A stretch of 64,000 nt of DNA from Trichobilharzia szidati (GCA_944472155.2 OX235273.1:35871204-35935203); one strand, 5' to 3'. Shown: positions 11,150 to 23,016, counted from the first letter of the stretch. Notes: a model not told the origin generated them from the sequence alone. Made by a program: numbers and translations.

Positions 11150-11405
11150 TTAATCACTAGTAGTCTAGTGGATGTCATCTTAGTATTTGAGAAGATGGGT
11201 GCAGGGTTTCAGTTTCACTGTGGATAGAGGTACACTTATATGATGAGTCTCAAAGAGGACTAAGTGTGCGTTATCAATTCCTCTGCTAGTCACCATTAAC
11301 CAAACTAACGTCACGTTAATCCTCAAACATCGCTGGAGAGTCCATACTTAGAACAGATAAGTTAGCAGGAACCGAGCATTTCCATCCAGTATAATTCAAC
11401 CAATA
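11150..11405 (+). mobile_element. Sm-alpha-like SINE copy
   Basis: It has the order of the 16443 copy: tRNA-like start (CTAGTGGATGTCATC), ATGATGAGTC with AGAGGACTAAG (hammerhead boxes near 11240-11265, GAAA lost), CTCTGCTAGTCACCATTAACC and CGCTGGAGAGTC. It lies head to head with the reverse copy at 10940. Confidence 0.65.
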
Positions 11406-11429
11406 AAAAATGCCATTTAACCCAAAAAA

Positions 11430-12420
11430 TAATGACTGGTACTCGAGTTTGACCACAGATTGACACTGTTTCGTCCTAGTTTGAGACTCTTCGCCAGTAC
11501 GCCCTCACCCCCGCAGCCGAGGTTCGAGCCCTAGATCTTCCGGTTACAAAGCAAGCTCGTAGACCATGCTTGCTGGTGACTAGCTAGCTACTGAACGACG
11601 TTGCCTGAAGTTTTAGTGATAGGTCATGATTTCAGGTTTGATTATGAACTGATGTCAGTTAGGGGATCATTGGAAATTGAGAAGTACTGGACAGTTGTAT
11701 CGTTCTAGTTTGGGACTTTTCAGTCATTTGGTCCCACGATCTTACGAGGGGTAGAATTCCATACTTTCAGGCTATCCCATTGACCATCCCACCACCATAA
11801 GTCTTAACCTTCTCTAATGGTTCTCCAACCGATGTGAATGTATGCGCTGACTTAAAAATAAAACAAATTCTTACAAACTGACACCAGATGATTCCCAAAA
11901 ACTAGGATGAAACAGCTGTCCAGTACTCTGTGGTATTCAATGATTCTCTAATTGATATCCGTGATCAACTCGTAAAATCAAATCTAATCCTTACAACCAA
12001 CTACTGAAAATAATTCTGATACTCGCTAGTGACTTGCTACAGGACGGAGTCTCCTGAAGTTCTAGTGAGAAGTCGTAACCAGCGGCTTCCATCCAGTCAA
12101 GTGTGAGGATGGATGTCCCGCCAACGACATTGGTTAGTGGTCGTGCTAAATCACGAATTGGTGAAAGTTAAAATTCATGGAGTGGCCACTGAATCGAGTC
12201 CCAGTGGCTGAATGGTATACGAGCTTGCCTTGTAACCTGAAGGTCCTGGATTCGAACCCTGGCGGTGGGTGCGTACTGCCAATGATTCCCATGTTAAGAG
12301 GGAGGAAACAGCTGTCCAGTACTCCCTGTTGGTGGTTTTCAATAGTTCTCTAATTGATATCAAACCGTGATCAAGTCGTCAAAACAAATCTAATCCTTAC
12401 AAACCAACTATTGAAAATAA
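11430..12420 (+). mobile_element. SINE-A cluster with alternating orientations
   Basis: I can follow a minus-strand 3' part with hammerhead (11447-11570), a plus-strand head piece (11570-11640), another minus-strand 3' part with hammerhead (11640-11820), a plus-strand tail beginning inside a hammerhead (11820-12000), and a full plus unit (12003-12420). The full unit has A box near 12202, B box GGATTCGAACCC near 12248, a hammerhead and the tail. It probably records several insertions or template switches. Confidence 0.75.
12273..12322 (+). ncRNA. Hammerhead ribozyme motif, intact helix I
   Basis: Helix I strands GTACTG (12273-12278) and CAGTAC (12317-12322) are perfectly complementary. GAAA is at 12305-12308, followed by CAGCTG and the GTC triplet. 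The first core box reads CCAATGA instead of CUGANGA. Helix II uses TCCC/GGGA, a different pairing from the family's GTCC/GGAC. Confidence 0.6.
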
Positions 12421-13430
12421 TCATTATTAATATATTTTTGTATGTTTGCACACTTGAATATACATTCTCAGAAGTTTCATTGTATCATTCATTCTTTTAA
12501 TGGATTTAAAGAGTGTCACACACGTACACACACACACACGCAGTCGAGGCAGGATAAAATCAACAAATGCTTTTCAGCATCAAAATGTTTTAAGGACAAC
12601 AAATTTCTTTTCACCATTGAGATTTTCTTTTTATAATCGAAAATCAGAAATAATTAAGTATGCGCATAGTGTGTAATTAAGGTGAAGTTTAATAAATGAG
12701 GAAACATAAATTGAACCGACCCACACATACGCACACACACACACACTAGAAAGGTGAACATGCCATTGGGAAATGGTGACCACAGGATAAATTGTCATCA
12801 TTTGATTTTTCCTCACAAAGAGAAGAAAATATATTAATGAATCACATAAAAATGCATGAGGCATTTACATTGACGAAAAATGCGGATAGTTAGTCCAGCT
12901 AGGCATGCAGTGTATCGTTTGTTATGTAATACCAAAGGCATATATATCTTTCTTTAGATCTAATTTAATCCATTAGTGTTGGAAGAATGACATAATATCT
13001 GCAAAACACTAGTCGTTGAAAATCAAGCTAATATCATTAGTGATTGCACACATATCCTTCATCGGGGAAAGTCTAAGAAATGCATAGCAAAAGAATTTTT
13101 ACGAAACATTCAATACATATATGCCCATATGACTGTTGTCCTAATGTGTTTAGATGAAAAAGTTAAATCAAATGACATTCATCTAAAAAAAAATCTTGAT
13201 CATTCCCTTGAAAAATAGATTTGATTGTTATCTTGATAAATTAGTGTTTCAGTAATTCCATCTTTTGTGTTTTGAATTGAATTCATTGACGTCTAGCAAG
13301 GGTATACACCATTATCACATTACGATATTTATTGGTAATTTTAGCACATACTACTGACGGATTGAAATGAGTAGTTGCGTACCACTCACACTAACCAGTA
13401 GTGCTTGTTGGCTAACCAAATCCAGGTGAT
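12421..13430. other. No gene seen; CA repeats
   Basis: AT-rich DNA with CA microsatellites at about 12518-12541 and 12720-12747. No domain is recognisable in the short open frames. Confidence 0.5.
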
Positions 13431-13439
13431 GTAAATAAA

Positions 13440-14370
13440 CGAATGGCTGTCTTTATAATCGGGCCAAGAGCTTAACTAGTAGGCCAGAAGATTTAAATAA
13501 TGAAATCAAACAAATAAAGGAAATATTACTAGTGAATAACTACCCACCAGAATTTATTCAGAAATATATAAAGAACCATAGAAAAAACTAAGACTAGCAA
13601 TAAAAGTGACGAAAGTAACGAAAACAATATAGAATTCAAAGCCTCTGTAGCACTGCTGTATAAAGAAGAGACGCCAGAGGCCCTATGTAGAATTCTGAAT
13701 GAGGCTTGTATTAGGGTGGCATTTAAACCAACCAAACAACTCTGTCAGAGATAAACTTTGTCGGCTTAAGGACTCACCCAATAGATCCAATTAGGAGAAA
13801 TAATATAATCTACTCAATACCACGTTATGAATGTGAGGTCAGTTACATAGGTCAAACTGATAGATCCAGGTCAACTAGATTATAAGAACATAAAATCTTA
13901 GCTAAACTTAGAATAAAACCTGCTAGTTAAACAACATAGAGAGAAGCTCAGCCATTGCACTGCACTGCATTCACTTGGACGTAAGCACACTACGATAAGG
14001 TGAAACAGGGTGAGAGTATGAAAAAGTAATATAGTTAGGTGGAGGGATAGCGAAGTTAATCACTGAAGCTTTCATCATCGATTCAACACCACACACGTGC
14101 AATCGCAGTGACGCAACGCCTATGCAGGAGATATGGAAAGTGGCAACAAATAACAAAGGGAAGCTGGAGAGAGAGAAAGAGAGGAAATATATATATAGGA
14201 CAAATTGTGAATCCGTGTGACTAAAATTGATGTGCTCATGAGTGATAAAGATTCATGCTCGAAACGTCATCCAGTTGTTAATACTGCATCACTGTATGAT
14301 TATTAAAATAAACTTATCTACTATGGAATTACATTCTACCACAGCGCCCAAGTTCTACACTTACATAAAT
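13440..14370 (+). mobile_element. Penelope-like element 3' half, decayed
   Basis: Relics of the RT-to-endonuclease region can be read (DLNNEIKQIKEILLVNNYPP near 13486-13550), then KEE-PEALCRILNEACIRVAFKPT near 13665-13735. A GIY-YIG relic follows (EVSYIGQTDRS near 13828-13870) and then a non-coding end with TGCTCGAAACGTCATCCAG near 14258 and CTACCACAGCGCCCAAGTTC near 14336. Many stops and frameshifts. It is the same family as the copies near 60 and 63 kb but older. Confidence 0.8.
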
Positions 14371-14464
14371 TTCAACACAAACTGTTTAACTTGCAAATTT
14401 TAAATTTGTATACTTCTATTATTGTTGTATAATTTATAGGATAGATTTTATGAGGTTTCCATAA

Positions 14465-15250
14465 CGGACGATTTATGTTTTATGTCATGCAAACTCGAAG
14501 ATCTACAAGCGAAAACCAATAAACTCGTAGAAGGGGGAAGGCGGCGAAGAGAGGAATTCAGGTGAACATAGAGAAGACACTGGCGATGAAAATAACCAAC
14601 CAACAGCAACAACAAGCAGCACCAATCATTATTAACGGGAAAGATTTAACAGAGGTTGCCTCCTTCACTTATATGAGGAGCATCGTTTCAACCACAGGCG
14701 GAACGGATGAAGATGTCAAAGTCATCAACCTGAAACCAGTTTGGATATCTTCTGCACTCGGCATCAGGGACAAGGTTCTGATTTTCAACACCAATGTCAA
14801 GTTAATCCTTCTATGTGAGTTAGAGATTTGGCGCGTCAAGAAAAGCATTTCCGACAGGCTGCAGACTTTCATCAGCACTTGCCGCCTTCGCTCTATACTG
14901 AAGACTAGGTGACCAGAAAGAATTAGTAACAAAAAACCATGGAAACAAACCAATCAGGAACTTATTGGTCAACAAATATCCCGAAGAAAATGGAGGTGGA
15001 TCAGACACATGCTGAAGAGACTGATGGCTGACATCGCACTCCAAGCCCTTGAGGGGAAGTCGAATAGGAAGCGACGAGTTGGGTGTCCAAGGGTGACATG
15101 GAGGAGATTGTGTGAGGAGGAGATGAGAGCCCATAAGCAATCAAGGGGCCAGTTAAACAGGACTTCAGAGAACAGGACAAGGTGGAGATGTGCTGTTGAA
15201 GTCTTATGTTCTACTCAGGACCCAAAGGAAAAATAATAATAATATAATAT
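14465..15250 (+). mobile_element. RTE/SR2-type LINE 3' part
   Basis: It starts just after the RT catalytic box and contains two readable blocks. 14562-14912 has a Q-rich patch, then SIVSTTGGTDEDVK. 15009-15236 has LKRLMADIALQALEGKSNRK and RRVGCPRVTWRRLCEEEM, the usual C-terminal tail. A frameshift separates them near 14910-15010. The end is the conserved terminus and an AATAATAATAAT tail at 15232-15245. The element is 5'-truncated and lacks EN and RT. Confidence 0.88.
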
Positions 15251-16440
15251 TTAATATGATTGAATTGATGTGTTTCACTGCAAATTCAAATGTTCACTGT
15301 TGCTTGTGAAATCACTTAAATATTATTTTCTTGGAGGTTACTAGTGATGAAATTAGGCGATGGACATTTCTTTCGGCTAAAGAACCATTATCGGGATGTA
15401 TTTATGTCTGATTAGGGGATGCTGTGACGGATAAACCACCATTTCACACGGAATTCTCAAAGTACCAAGTGAAAACAGTTGAATAAATGTCTGTTCACAC
15501 AGCTCAACAGCTTAGTGGATAAACCTTTAGTAACTGAATCAATGTATCCTCTATTCAATTTTCAGTGACAAAAATATCTTTGACTAAGATATAAGTATGC
15601 ACAGTTGATAAGTCTGCAATGAGGCGAAAGATGATAGTTACCTTAGGATGAATATTCCTTGGTTTATTTCTGAATCTATGGCATTCATTCGACTTCCTGC
15701 ACTTACGTTAGCTAAACATTCAGATTATTGTCACTTTCGATAAAGAAAGGAAGACGAAATTTGCAATGCAAAATGATATCATTCTATTTCACAGGTTCTG
15801 TCATCTGCAGACTACCTGAAATTATAATGGTTACATAGATGATAATAACAGACTTTAATGTTTAATTGGTAGTAGAGAAGAAATACTATAAAATTAACGA
15901 ATCAGAAATGCAAGCATTACAGTTTTTAGCTTTAAGTTCTCATCATCAATTTACACGCTTTCATAGTGGAAAAGGGGGGAGGGGTAAGACAAAAAACAGA
16001 AAAAAATAACAAACAGCGTTAGCTTGTATGTTCACGTAGCAACTCAAAAAAACAAAAACGGTTACAGTTTAAAAGACTGAGATTTACTCAGTGGGTTGAG
16101 ATCACTGAATTAGAATATGTTCAGAAAACCGGATAGAAGCCCTTCTTTCCATCCTTCCAAAGTACTTGCTCCCTCAAGTGCATGTAAATTCTTAAACGAG
16201 GTTGGACTTGACATCAGCAGGGTATTTATCCAGTTTTGAGCGGCTTATAGAGGAAGTAGTGCTGTATAATATTATGAGTTTAGCTGCAGGGAAGTTTCTC
16301 TTTATTGTCACTTTATGCGTTGAAAGATGTGTGACTTTGATGTTAAGTAGGTGGTTTCCAGAAAAAATTTTGAGCGTCCATGGGGCTATAAATAGTAAAT
16401 AAGTCATTTAGAATCCCTTGTAAAAACTTCCTTCTTTCAC
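15251..16440. other. No gene seen
   Basis: AT-rich DNA with no recognisable repeat or coding signal. Confidence 0.5.
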
Positions 16441-16442
16441 TT

Positions 16443-16700
16443 AATGTGGCCCAAGTGGTCCAGTGGATAATGCTTTGGCATTTGAAACTATGGGCACTGG
16501 GTTCGAGCATCACTTACTGCGGAATGCAGGTACATCCGGATGAAAGGTCCCAAATAGGACGAAATGCACATCCTGGATTCCACTACTAGTCACCATCCAC
16601 CAATTAACTTCTAATTACGTGCCCAGACATCGTCGGAGAGTCTGTACAAGAAGCCGACATGTCAACCTGAGACCGAGCACTTCGGTCGAATCAATCAATG
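16443..16700 (+). mobile_element. Sm-alpha-like SINE with hammerhead remnant
   Basis: It begins with a pol III A-box-like region (TGGCCCAAGTGGTCCAGTGG) and a B box (GGGTTCGAGCA near 16500). The hammerhead region (16530-16584) and then the body (CATCGTCGGAGAGTCTGTAC near 16629) follow, and it ends near a CAATCAATGGG motif. Order and motifs fit the schistosome Sm-alpha SINE as I remember it; a database comparison would confirm the name. Confidence 0.75.
16530..16584 (+). ncRNA. Hammerhead ribozyme remnant (Sm-alpha type)
   Basis: Helix I strands ATCC (16534-16537) and GGAT, helix II GTCC/GGAC with loop CAAATA, and GAAA (16561-16564) are present. The first core box is changed (GGATGAAAG where CTGATGA is expected), so it is probably inactive. 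Confidence 0.7.
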
Positions 16701-16809
16701 GGCGGAGAAATCTAAAATGGAATTCAATGTATTTATTTGTTATGAGTTTAATAGAAATAAGGTAAGTGAAAAAATAAAGTTGTAATCTGCTTTACTTGAA
16801 TTATTTTTA

Positions 16810-17042
16810 TTATTTTATTCCTTTGTGTTCTAAGTGGAATAAAGCACCTCAAGCTTGAACTTTGAAGTTTTAGTATCACCAGTGTTTCTTTCTTAAGGGA
16901 TGGAGTTGCTAACCTCACCTCCAGTCTTCCCTCATTACCGGGCTTACAACCCGTTAAGCGAGGTTTTATAATTACGTTGGCTGGGAGTCAAACTTCAAAC
17001 TACCTGATTCGTTCGCCAGCATCCTCCCACTGAACCATCTAT
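16810..17042 (-). mobile_element. SINE-C copy (tRNA-derived, RTE-type tail)
   Basis: The complement of a tRNA-like 5' end (near 17000-17042), a body with the GGGATGGAGTTGCTAACCTC segment, and a 3' end shared with the RTE LINE (TGTTCTAAGTGGAATAAAGC near 16825). Diverged. Confidence 0.7.
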
Positions 17043-17580
17043 GCTTTTTGCTGCACGAACAACGAAAAAAGGTGTTACATTTGAAATGAAACAATTTAAT
17101 CCATCCAGAAATTGAAGAAATCACAGAGTTAAACGTACTATTGTTTTCCAGGCCTATTCTGAATCATTTACTATTTATCTTAGAAGGAAATTTTTTAATT
17201 AGGAACTGCCTTATGAAATAAAACATTGGTATTTTAAGGCCAGTTGAAATCATAACGATGAGTTTACAGTGATGTCACCTACTTCTAAAAGAAATCGGTA
17301 AGCTCTAATCGTGTACAAATATGTTCAGTGGATATTGATCTAAACTGCGTTTTATTTTATCCTAGACCTGATTTCGTTAATAAAACAAACACAGAGTCTG
17401 AAAAACAATCGCACAGTAATTGTCGAACAGTTCACTAGCAGCAATTTCCTAAAATATGAAATAAATGATGGTTAGCTAATTCTTTTAAAGTAAGTTTTGT
17501 AGTAAACGAAATTTTAGGATGTAAAGCATTATACCCTAACGGGTATCTTTCGACTGAGTGATCTTATTCTTACGGATACG
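17043..17580. other. No gene seen
   Basis: AT-rich DNA with no recognisable signal. Confidence 0.5.
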
Positions 17581-17945
17581 TAAACTTGGTGTAAATCTAA
17601 GACTTACCGGTGACTGACTACAGAATGAAGTTGCCTGAGGTTCTAGTGAGAAGTCTCCACCAGTGAGGCCCGCCAAGTTGGGTTTGAGATCAAGCACTCA
17701 ATGATGACATTGGTTGGGGGTTTTACTCTACATCGTAAATCGGTAGAAATTAGAATTCATGGACTGGTGGATTCCAACCCGGTGGCTAAATGGTCTACAA
17801 GCTTTCGTTGTAACCTCAAGGTCCTGGGTTCGATCTCTGGCGGTGGGATTAGGGGTGCCTACTGTTGATAATTCTCAAGCTAGGACGAAACAGCTAGCTA
17901 GTACTCCCTTGTGGTTTCTAGTGGTTCTCTAAATGAAGTAAATTC
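17580..17945 (+). mobile_element. SINE-A copy without inverted head
   Basis: Head at 17603 (GTGACTGACTACAG), tRNA-like region with A box near 17782 and B box GGGTTCGATC near 17826, a hammerhead at 17859-17904 and the start of the tail. The tail is interrupted at about 17945, where SINE-D begins. Confidence 0.8.
17859..17904 (+). ncRNA. Hammerhead ribozyme motif, diverged
   Basis: Order: CTACTG, TTGATAA (core box, changed at C3 and G8), helix II with GGAC, GAAA (17887-17890), CAGCTAGC and TAGTAC. The layout is recognisable but the core is damaged. Confidence 0.45.
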
Positions 17946-18150
17946 ATTTATTTTTTATTTTATTTTTTTTATTTTGATTACAGCTTGATTTCACACCGTA
18001 TTTTCAGTACAGGTATGAAATTTTCAGCGTGGATATCGGTAGCCCAAATTTACAGGCCGACCATAGATATCGGGTGTGCGCCGGCAGGGGATCGAACCCC
18101 GGACCATGTGCATGGTCGGCGAGAGTCCTAACCACTGTGCCACCGACGCA
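17946..18150 (-). mobile_element. SINE-D copy (tRNA-derived, A-rich tail)
   Basis: On the minus strand it begins with a tRNA-like GTCGGTGGCACAGTGGTTAG and B box GGGGTTCGATCCCC (18088-18101). A short body (GATATCTATGGTCGGCC, TGTACTG, ACGGTGTGAAATCAAGC) and an AAATAAAAT-rich tail follow. It is similar to the copy at 41715-41915 and low in divergence, so fairly young. Confidence 0.85.
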
Positions 18151-19680
18151 CATTTGAAAACTTCCTCTTAATTACAAGCACTTTATACAACTGTTAGATA
18201 TGTAAGGATTAACTTACTGAATCGCAAGGTAGATTTTACATAAATGAACATGGATTGATGATCCATTCAAAAGAGAAATCAATTCTGGATGGCTGTTTAT
18301 TCCTAGTTTGCTGTATTCTAGCCATCTTTAGACACAGCTGTACAAGGATTGCAACCTGAAACTTCCAGATGACTTGAGGATAATGCTGACATTCAACCAG
18401 TACTCTGAAACAAGGTATCAACTCAAAACATAGCTACAGTTCTGTCTGTTGTCTCCATAGTATATTGATCAATCAAAAGTGAGAACAGAGCTGTCAATCA
18501 TACTGACAATTATATCTTTGTGTTACTATAATTTCAGTGTAACAAGTAAGCAACGTTTTGTCAGTTGCGAGTATTACTCAACAAGCCCAATTCGAACTGG
18601 GTTTCTTTTTTAACTATGTAAAAGCAAACTCAGCCTAAATCACAATAGTAAACATGTCTGAGATAATTTTCCCATTCATAATTTGCAAATAATCATCACC
18701 ACTATCAACAATAACAACAACAACCCGTCAATAAAAACGTGACACAAACTAGTATCATTGTCATCAGAAAGAATTAAACTGTCAGGTTTTCATTCTATCC
18801 CATTGACATCTATGTATATTATTCAATCAGAGGTGTGGAGAAAAAAAAATGCTCAGACATCTCAGTCGCAGTTTTATTTTGTGAGTAGGATATTAGATTC
18901 AACAAATCGAAAGTGAATGACATCTCTAACTGCATAGCCACAGCATACACAATCACAGTTGAGAGAATACACAAAAAATAGGATGTTTGTGACAAGTGAG
19001 AGAGAGCTGAGTTATCACATTTTCACCTATCAACAAATAAGCAAATAAGCAAATAAATAAATAAGCCTCTAATATGTTAGATAAAAATCTCGAAATGAAA
19101 TATTGAATAATAGGAGTGATGCATCGTTTCTCTATTTACTCTCTAATCCTCGGCATCACCACTTTCACACCAATCAACAATAGGCGAAACGAAAAAAAAT
19201 CTGAGATTGTTTGTTCCGAGATATTTTTAGGCAGCCGGGTGCGAGGAGGGGGTTGGGCGAGGGCTTGATACTAATCAGATAGCATATTATAATCATTATT
19301 AGCCTGAAATATTTGACAGATATAATATATAATATAATATAATAATATATTCAATTAATCTGCTATGATAGTTACTGAGGTAATATGCACATAGAGAGAA
19401 AAATAAGGAACGCTTAGGTTAGTGAATCAGTTTTTTCCATGTCTCCTCCCTTTTGGAATTAGATTGACAATAGGATCAGTGTGAAAGTTCACAGTCTGGT
19501 AGGATGAATTACACTTCAAAGTGTGAATAAATGGATGTGGAACACGTCTAGTTTAACAGAATAAATGATTTAAAAGTCCCTTCACGAAAAATCGATTTAC
19601 AATATTGATGTTAATTTGAATATTCTAAGTGACTTTGTAATTATTACAGTTCCACCAAAATGATTAATTTAATTGTTTTA
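18151..19680. other. No gene seen; simple repeats
   Basis: AT-rich DNA with an AAGCAAAT/AAAT run at about 19035-19062 and a TA/ATAAT run at 19320-19352. No coding signal. Confidence 0.5.
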
Positions 19681-19684
19681 ATCG

Positions 19685-19920
19685 TCCAGTTGCGTGCCGG
19701 CGACACAGCGGTAGAATGCTCGCCGACTACGCATGTGGTCCGGCGTTCGATCCCCGGCCACAGACGCACTCTTAAAAAGCCTCGCTAAACCAGTGATAAG
19801 AATAGTTGGGCATGAGGCTAGCGCCCCCATCCCGTAAAAATAAACACTACTGGTACCGAAACATCAAGCCTTTAGCTTGAAGCCCTATGTTCCACTGGGA
19901 ACGTAAAGGAACAATTTTAA
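19685..19920 (+). mobile_element. SINE-C copy with RTE-type 3' end
   Basis: tRNA-like 5' end (GTGCCGGCGACACAGCGGTAG, B box GCGTTCGATCCCC near 19743), a body with GGCATGAGGCTAGCGCC, and the end AAGCCCTATGTTCCACTGGG followed by AACGTAAAGGAA. The last 30 bases match the terminus of the RTE LINE copies (for example near 26995 and 62755). Confidence 0.85.
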
Positions 19921-22510
19921 AAAATCGTTCAATCATATCAAATGATCTATACATGAACTTGAGCACTGATTTAACTTGCTTCCAAGTAAACGCTGTGTAG
20001 TTCTTCGACGAAACTAGGATATACTTCAGATTATTACTTTACGTGTAAATCCTGTATGAAGAAAAAAGTATTTTGGAACTAAATACGCTGGAAATTTTTG
20101 TACCACGGGTTCGCATATTGTCTGAAATAAAGCTTTATTATTACTGCAAAAAATCCGTGGATGATTCACCCAAGATTCGTACATCTTTTGACTTCATCCT
20201 TATTACTGGTCTTTGTTTTTCCTACTGATTCCTAGTTTTTGGTGTTTCATTTTGTTGTTGTGTGATGGTGGTGATAGTAATGTGTCATTTTACAACTGCA
20301 ATTTTATTTGCATGAATACAAGGTTATGCTGTGATGTGACCACCAATCTTTGGACTGTCTGTTGTAAACGTGTTATGTTCTGTTTGATTCTTACAGAGAG
20401 GATTTCGATCCCACCTTGATGGGAACATTCTTGGTGATTCTCAGTACGTATTTTGTACCTGAGAACCTTTAAACTGTATAGCTGTTGGATAGCAGCATTC
20501 CGATAATTTTTTATTTTGGATAAAGTTTATTATCGTTATTCACTAGTACCACAAATTCTGTCTTGTCCAACCATATTTTGATATTGTTGAAATATGAATT
20601 ATGACTGTGAATGACTTGGATAAGTTTGACAAGCTATTCAGAAGGACCGATCGATGCTTGGGCCTCCGTGTTCCGAGCGAAGTATTTAGCTTTTCGTCAT
20701 CATCTCTGGTCATCCTATTGAAGCCTTCTATCAGCAATGAAAACTGTTTTGAAATCAGTCCATACGTAACAGCAGAAGGCAAGACATGGAAGCCAAGTTA
20801 TACTTTCAATTAATCAAACAATTGTTTATACATATACAGTTTATATTCTTTAACCAATCACTCAGCGTGTGATTTTGGTTTACATTAGATGACATGAAAT
20901 AGAATATTCAAATACATTTAGTATTTTGTTGCTAATGCAGTAGTGAACTCTGGAAATATGTGAGAATAATATTCCGTTGGAACACACTGTCTGTATCACA
21001 CCACCACACATATACCAAACTGATGATTGACGATTGTCGTGTATTATATTGAGATAATAGTAGTATTTATCGTACGATGACCACTGAAAGCATCGTACAC
21101 TTTTACGTCTTCATTTTAAGAGTCAGTAAAAACTTCAATATACGATGACCAACCCAACTCAATTATAAGAGATCCCAAATTACTAACAGTAATACACAGT
21201 TTTTATAATCTTCAGATAGTAGTCTGACCTGTTTGACAAAACTGAGGAGTTAAAAAATTGAAAAAATATCGTACCAATAGCCTTTCCTTATTAAATGTTA
21301 CTTTCTCAACCTGAATTTATCGTCAGTAAACTGGATAAATTCAGATATCCTCAAGTGGAAGTCTAAAAACCATCACAAGGTCGTTAGGTTTTGGAAATGT
21401 TTATGCCAACAGAGATCGATCATTATGTTGCAGTAAAACAAGCAACCAAGAAGTTAAAAGTTTCACTTGACCAAAATTAAGTTGTAACACAGTGTCCATA
21501 TCGAGTGATCACAGTTCTCTACTCCGTTTTCATTCTCAGGGTTTGGATAAAACTTGAACAGTAGTCTTCTCACTTATGCCTAAAATAGTCTGATCTGATC
21601 TGATCCGATTTACTACATAACTCCATCTCTTGTGTATTTTTCATTTGTTTAAAGTATCACAGAAACCCTCACTCACATCATAAATAAAAATTCGATAATT
21701 AGAGTAAGATGTCATATAGTTCTGGACACTGTTGGGAACCTTCACCTGAAATAGTCAAGTCAGAGTAATCTATACATGGGATGGTCAACTTCACCAATGG
21801 TGTATCCTGTCGGACTCATTTGGAACCTCTAAAGATCGAGGGTGAGTTTAGTCTTTGAGCACATGTACCACAGACTTGGGACTTGTTTCTGTTGTGAAAA
21901 TAATAATAGTAATGATAATATTAGCCCTATTCTGGATATCATGTTTAAAAACATTAAAGAATTCTCACTGTAATTGCTTACAGTGTATTTACCAACCCCC
22001 CCTTTCGTATAGAATCTTCAAGTAAAATACTCGCAGACGGTATATCGTATAACACAACATGATTCTCTCCAAAACAAGTCTTAATCCCCTACGATATTTT
22101 CCCCTGATTTTATTCTTGAAGAGCACAGCAGTAGGCTGAAAGCCGGAAATAGAAGAATATAAAACAAGCAGCGACGGAGAAAAGCCTGGCGGTTCAAAGC
22201 AAGCCACCAAGGTATTCTTTCCTCATAAGAATTTATCAAATACTTACACATACTAGACTGCACAAGACAATTTTATCACTATAAAACCTACTAGTGCTTG
22301 GCCAGTTAGTTCAGAAGCATCCCGTTGTGAATCCTGCTGCAATCTAGATTTACAGTTCATCTTCATTCATCTCTCATTGGTTCAGTAACAATTAACCAGC
22401 CTTTAGTTATCTCAGATAGGTTCATAATCAATTCATGAAGTTACATAGCCTACTAATGCACTGACAACTATGCGTAGCATGATGTTGAAATCTTTTGTGC
22501 AACTTGTAGG
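19921..22510. other. No gene seen
   Basis: AT-rich DNA. Open frames of 60-80 codons near 20213, 20601 and 21989 show no known domain and no good splice context, so I do not call them genes. Confidence 0.45.
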
Positions 22511-22523
22511 CAAATTAGTGTTT

Positions 22524-23016
22524 TCAAGTATTGATTTTTGTAGGGATTTAGTTTGATGGGATGGAGTATTTCGTCATGAGCTGAAGTCAACCAAACAATC
22601 AAACAAATTCCCAGAAAAATCAATACGTGAAAACTAATCTGATGTTCACTAGCGACTGGCCCGATTCAAGCAGTGACCTGGGGTTTTAGTGTGAAGCTGT
22701 AACCAGTAGGGTACAACAGGTTGAAGGTGAGGCAGCAACTCATCTAAGAAGACATTGAGAAGTGGTCATGAATTGGCAGAAGTTAGAATTCATGGGTTGG
22801 CTGGCCATTGAATAGGATCCCAGGGGCTGAATGATCTACGAGGTCACTGCCCTTGTAATCAGAAGGTGCCGTGTTTGAACTCCGTTGGTGGGTGAATACT
22901 TACTTTTGAAGAGTTCAGAGAGACTAGGACGGAAGAGACAGCTGTTGAGTACTCCCTGCAGGTTTTCCAGTGGTTCTGTAACGAATGTCAGTTCATGATG
23001 AAATCCTTCATCCACT
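22524..23016 (+). mobile_element. SINE-A, complete composite with inverted head and perfect TSD
   Basis: It is flanked by identical 13-bp duplications CAAATTAGTGTTT at 22511-22523 and 23017-23029. The first 60 or so bases are the inverted 3' tail. A short direct tail and the full unit follow: head GTTCACTAGCGACTGGCC near 22645, A box near 22823, B-box region near 22873, a mutated hammerhead near 22905-22960 and a tail ending CCTTCATCCACT. The perfect duplications make this the cleanest copy. Confidence 0.92.

Noticed and set aside
16443..16700. SINE-A and the Sm-alpha-like SINE as one family
   Set aside because: They share tRNA-like starts and hammerhead layout, but helix I, helix III, body and tail differ.
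18060..18150. tRNA gene suggested by a good B box (GGGGTTCGATCCCC)
   Set aside because: No cloverleaf acceptor pairing could be drawn, and the sequence continues into a SINE body and A-rich tail; the same holds at 41770, 12248 and 19743.
20213..20813. Protein genes near 20213-20419 and 20601-20813
   Set aside because: Short frames without recognisable domains, conserved start context or splice signals.
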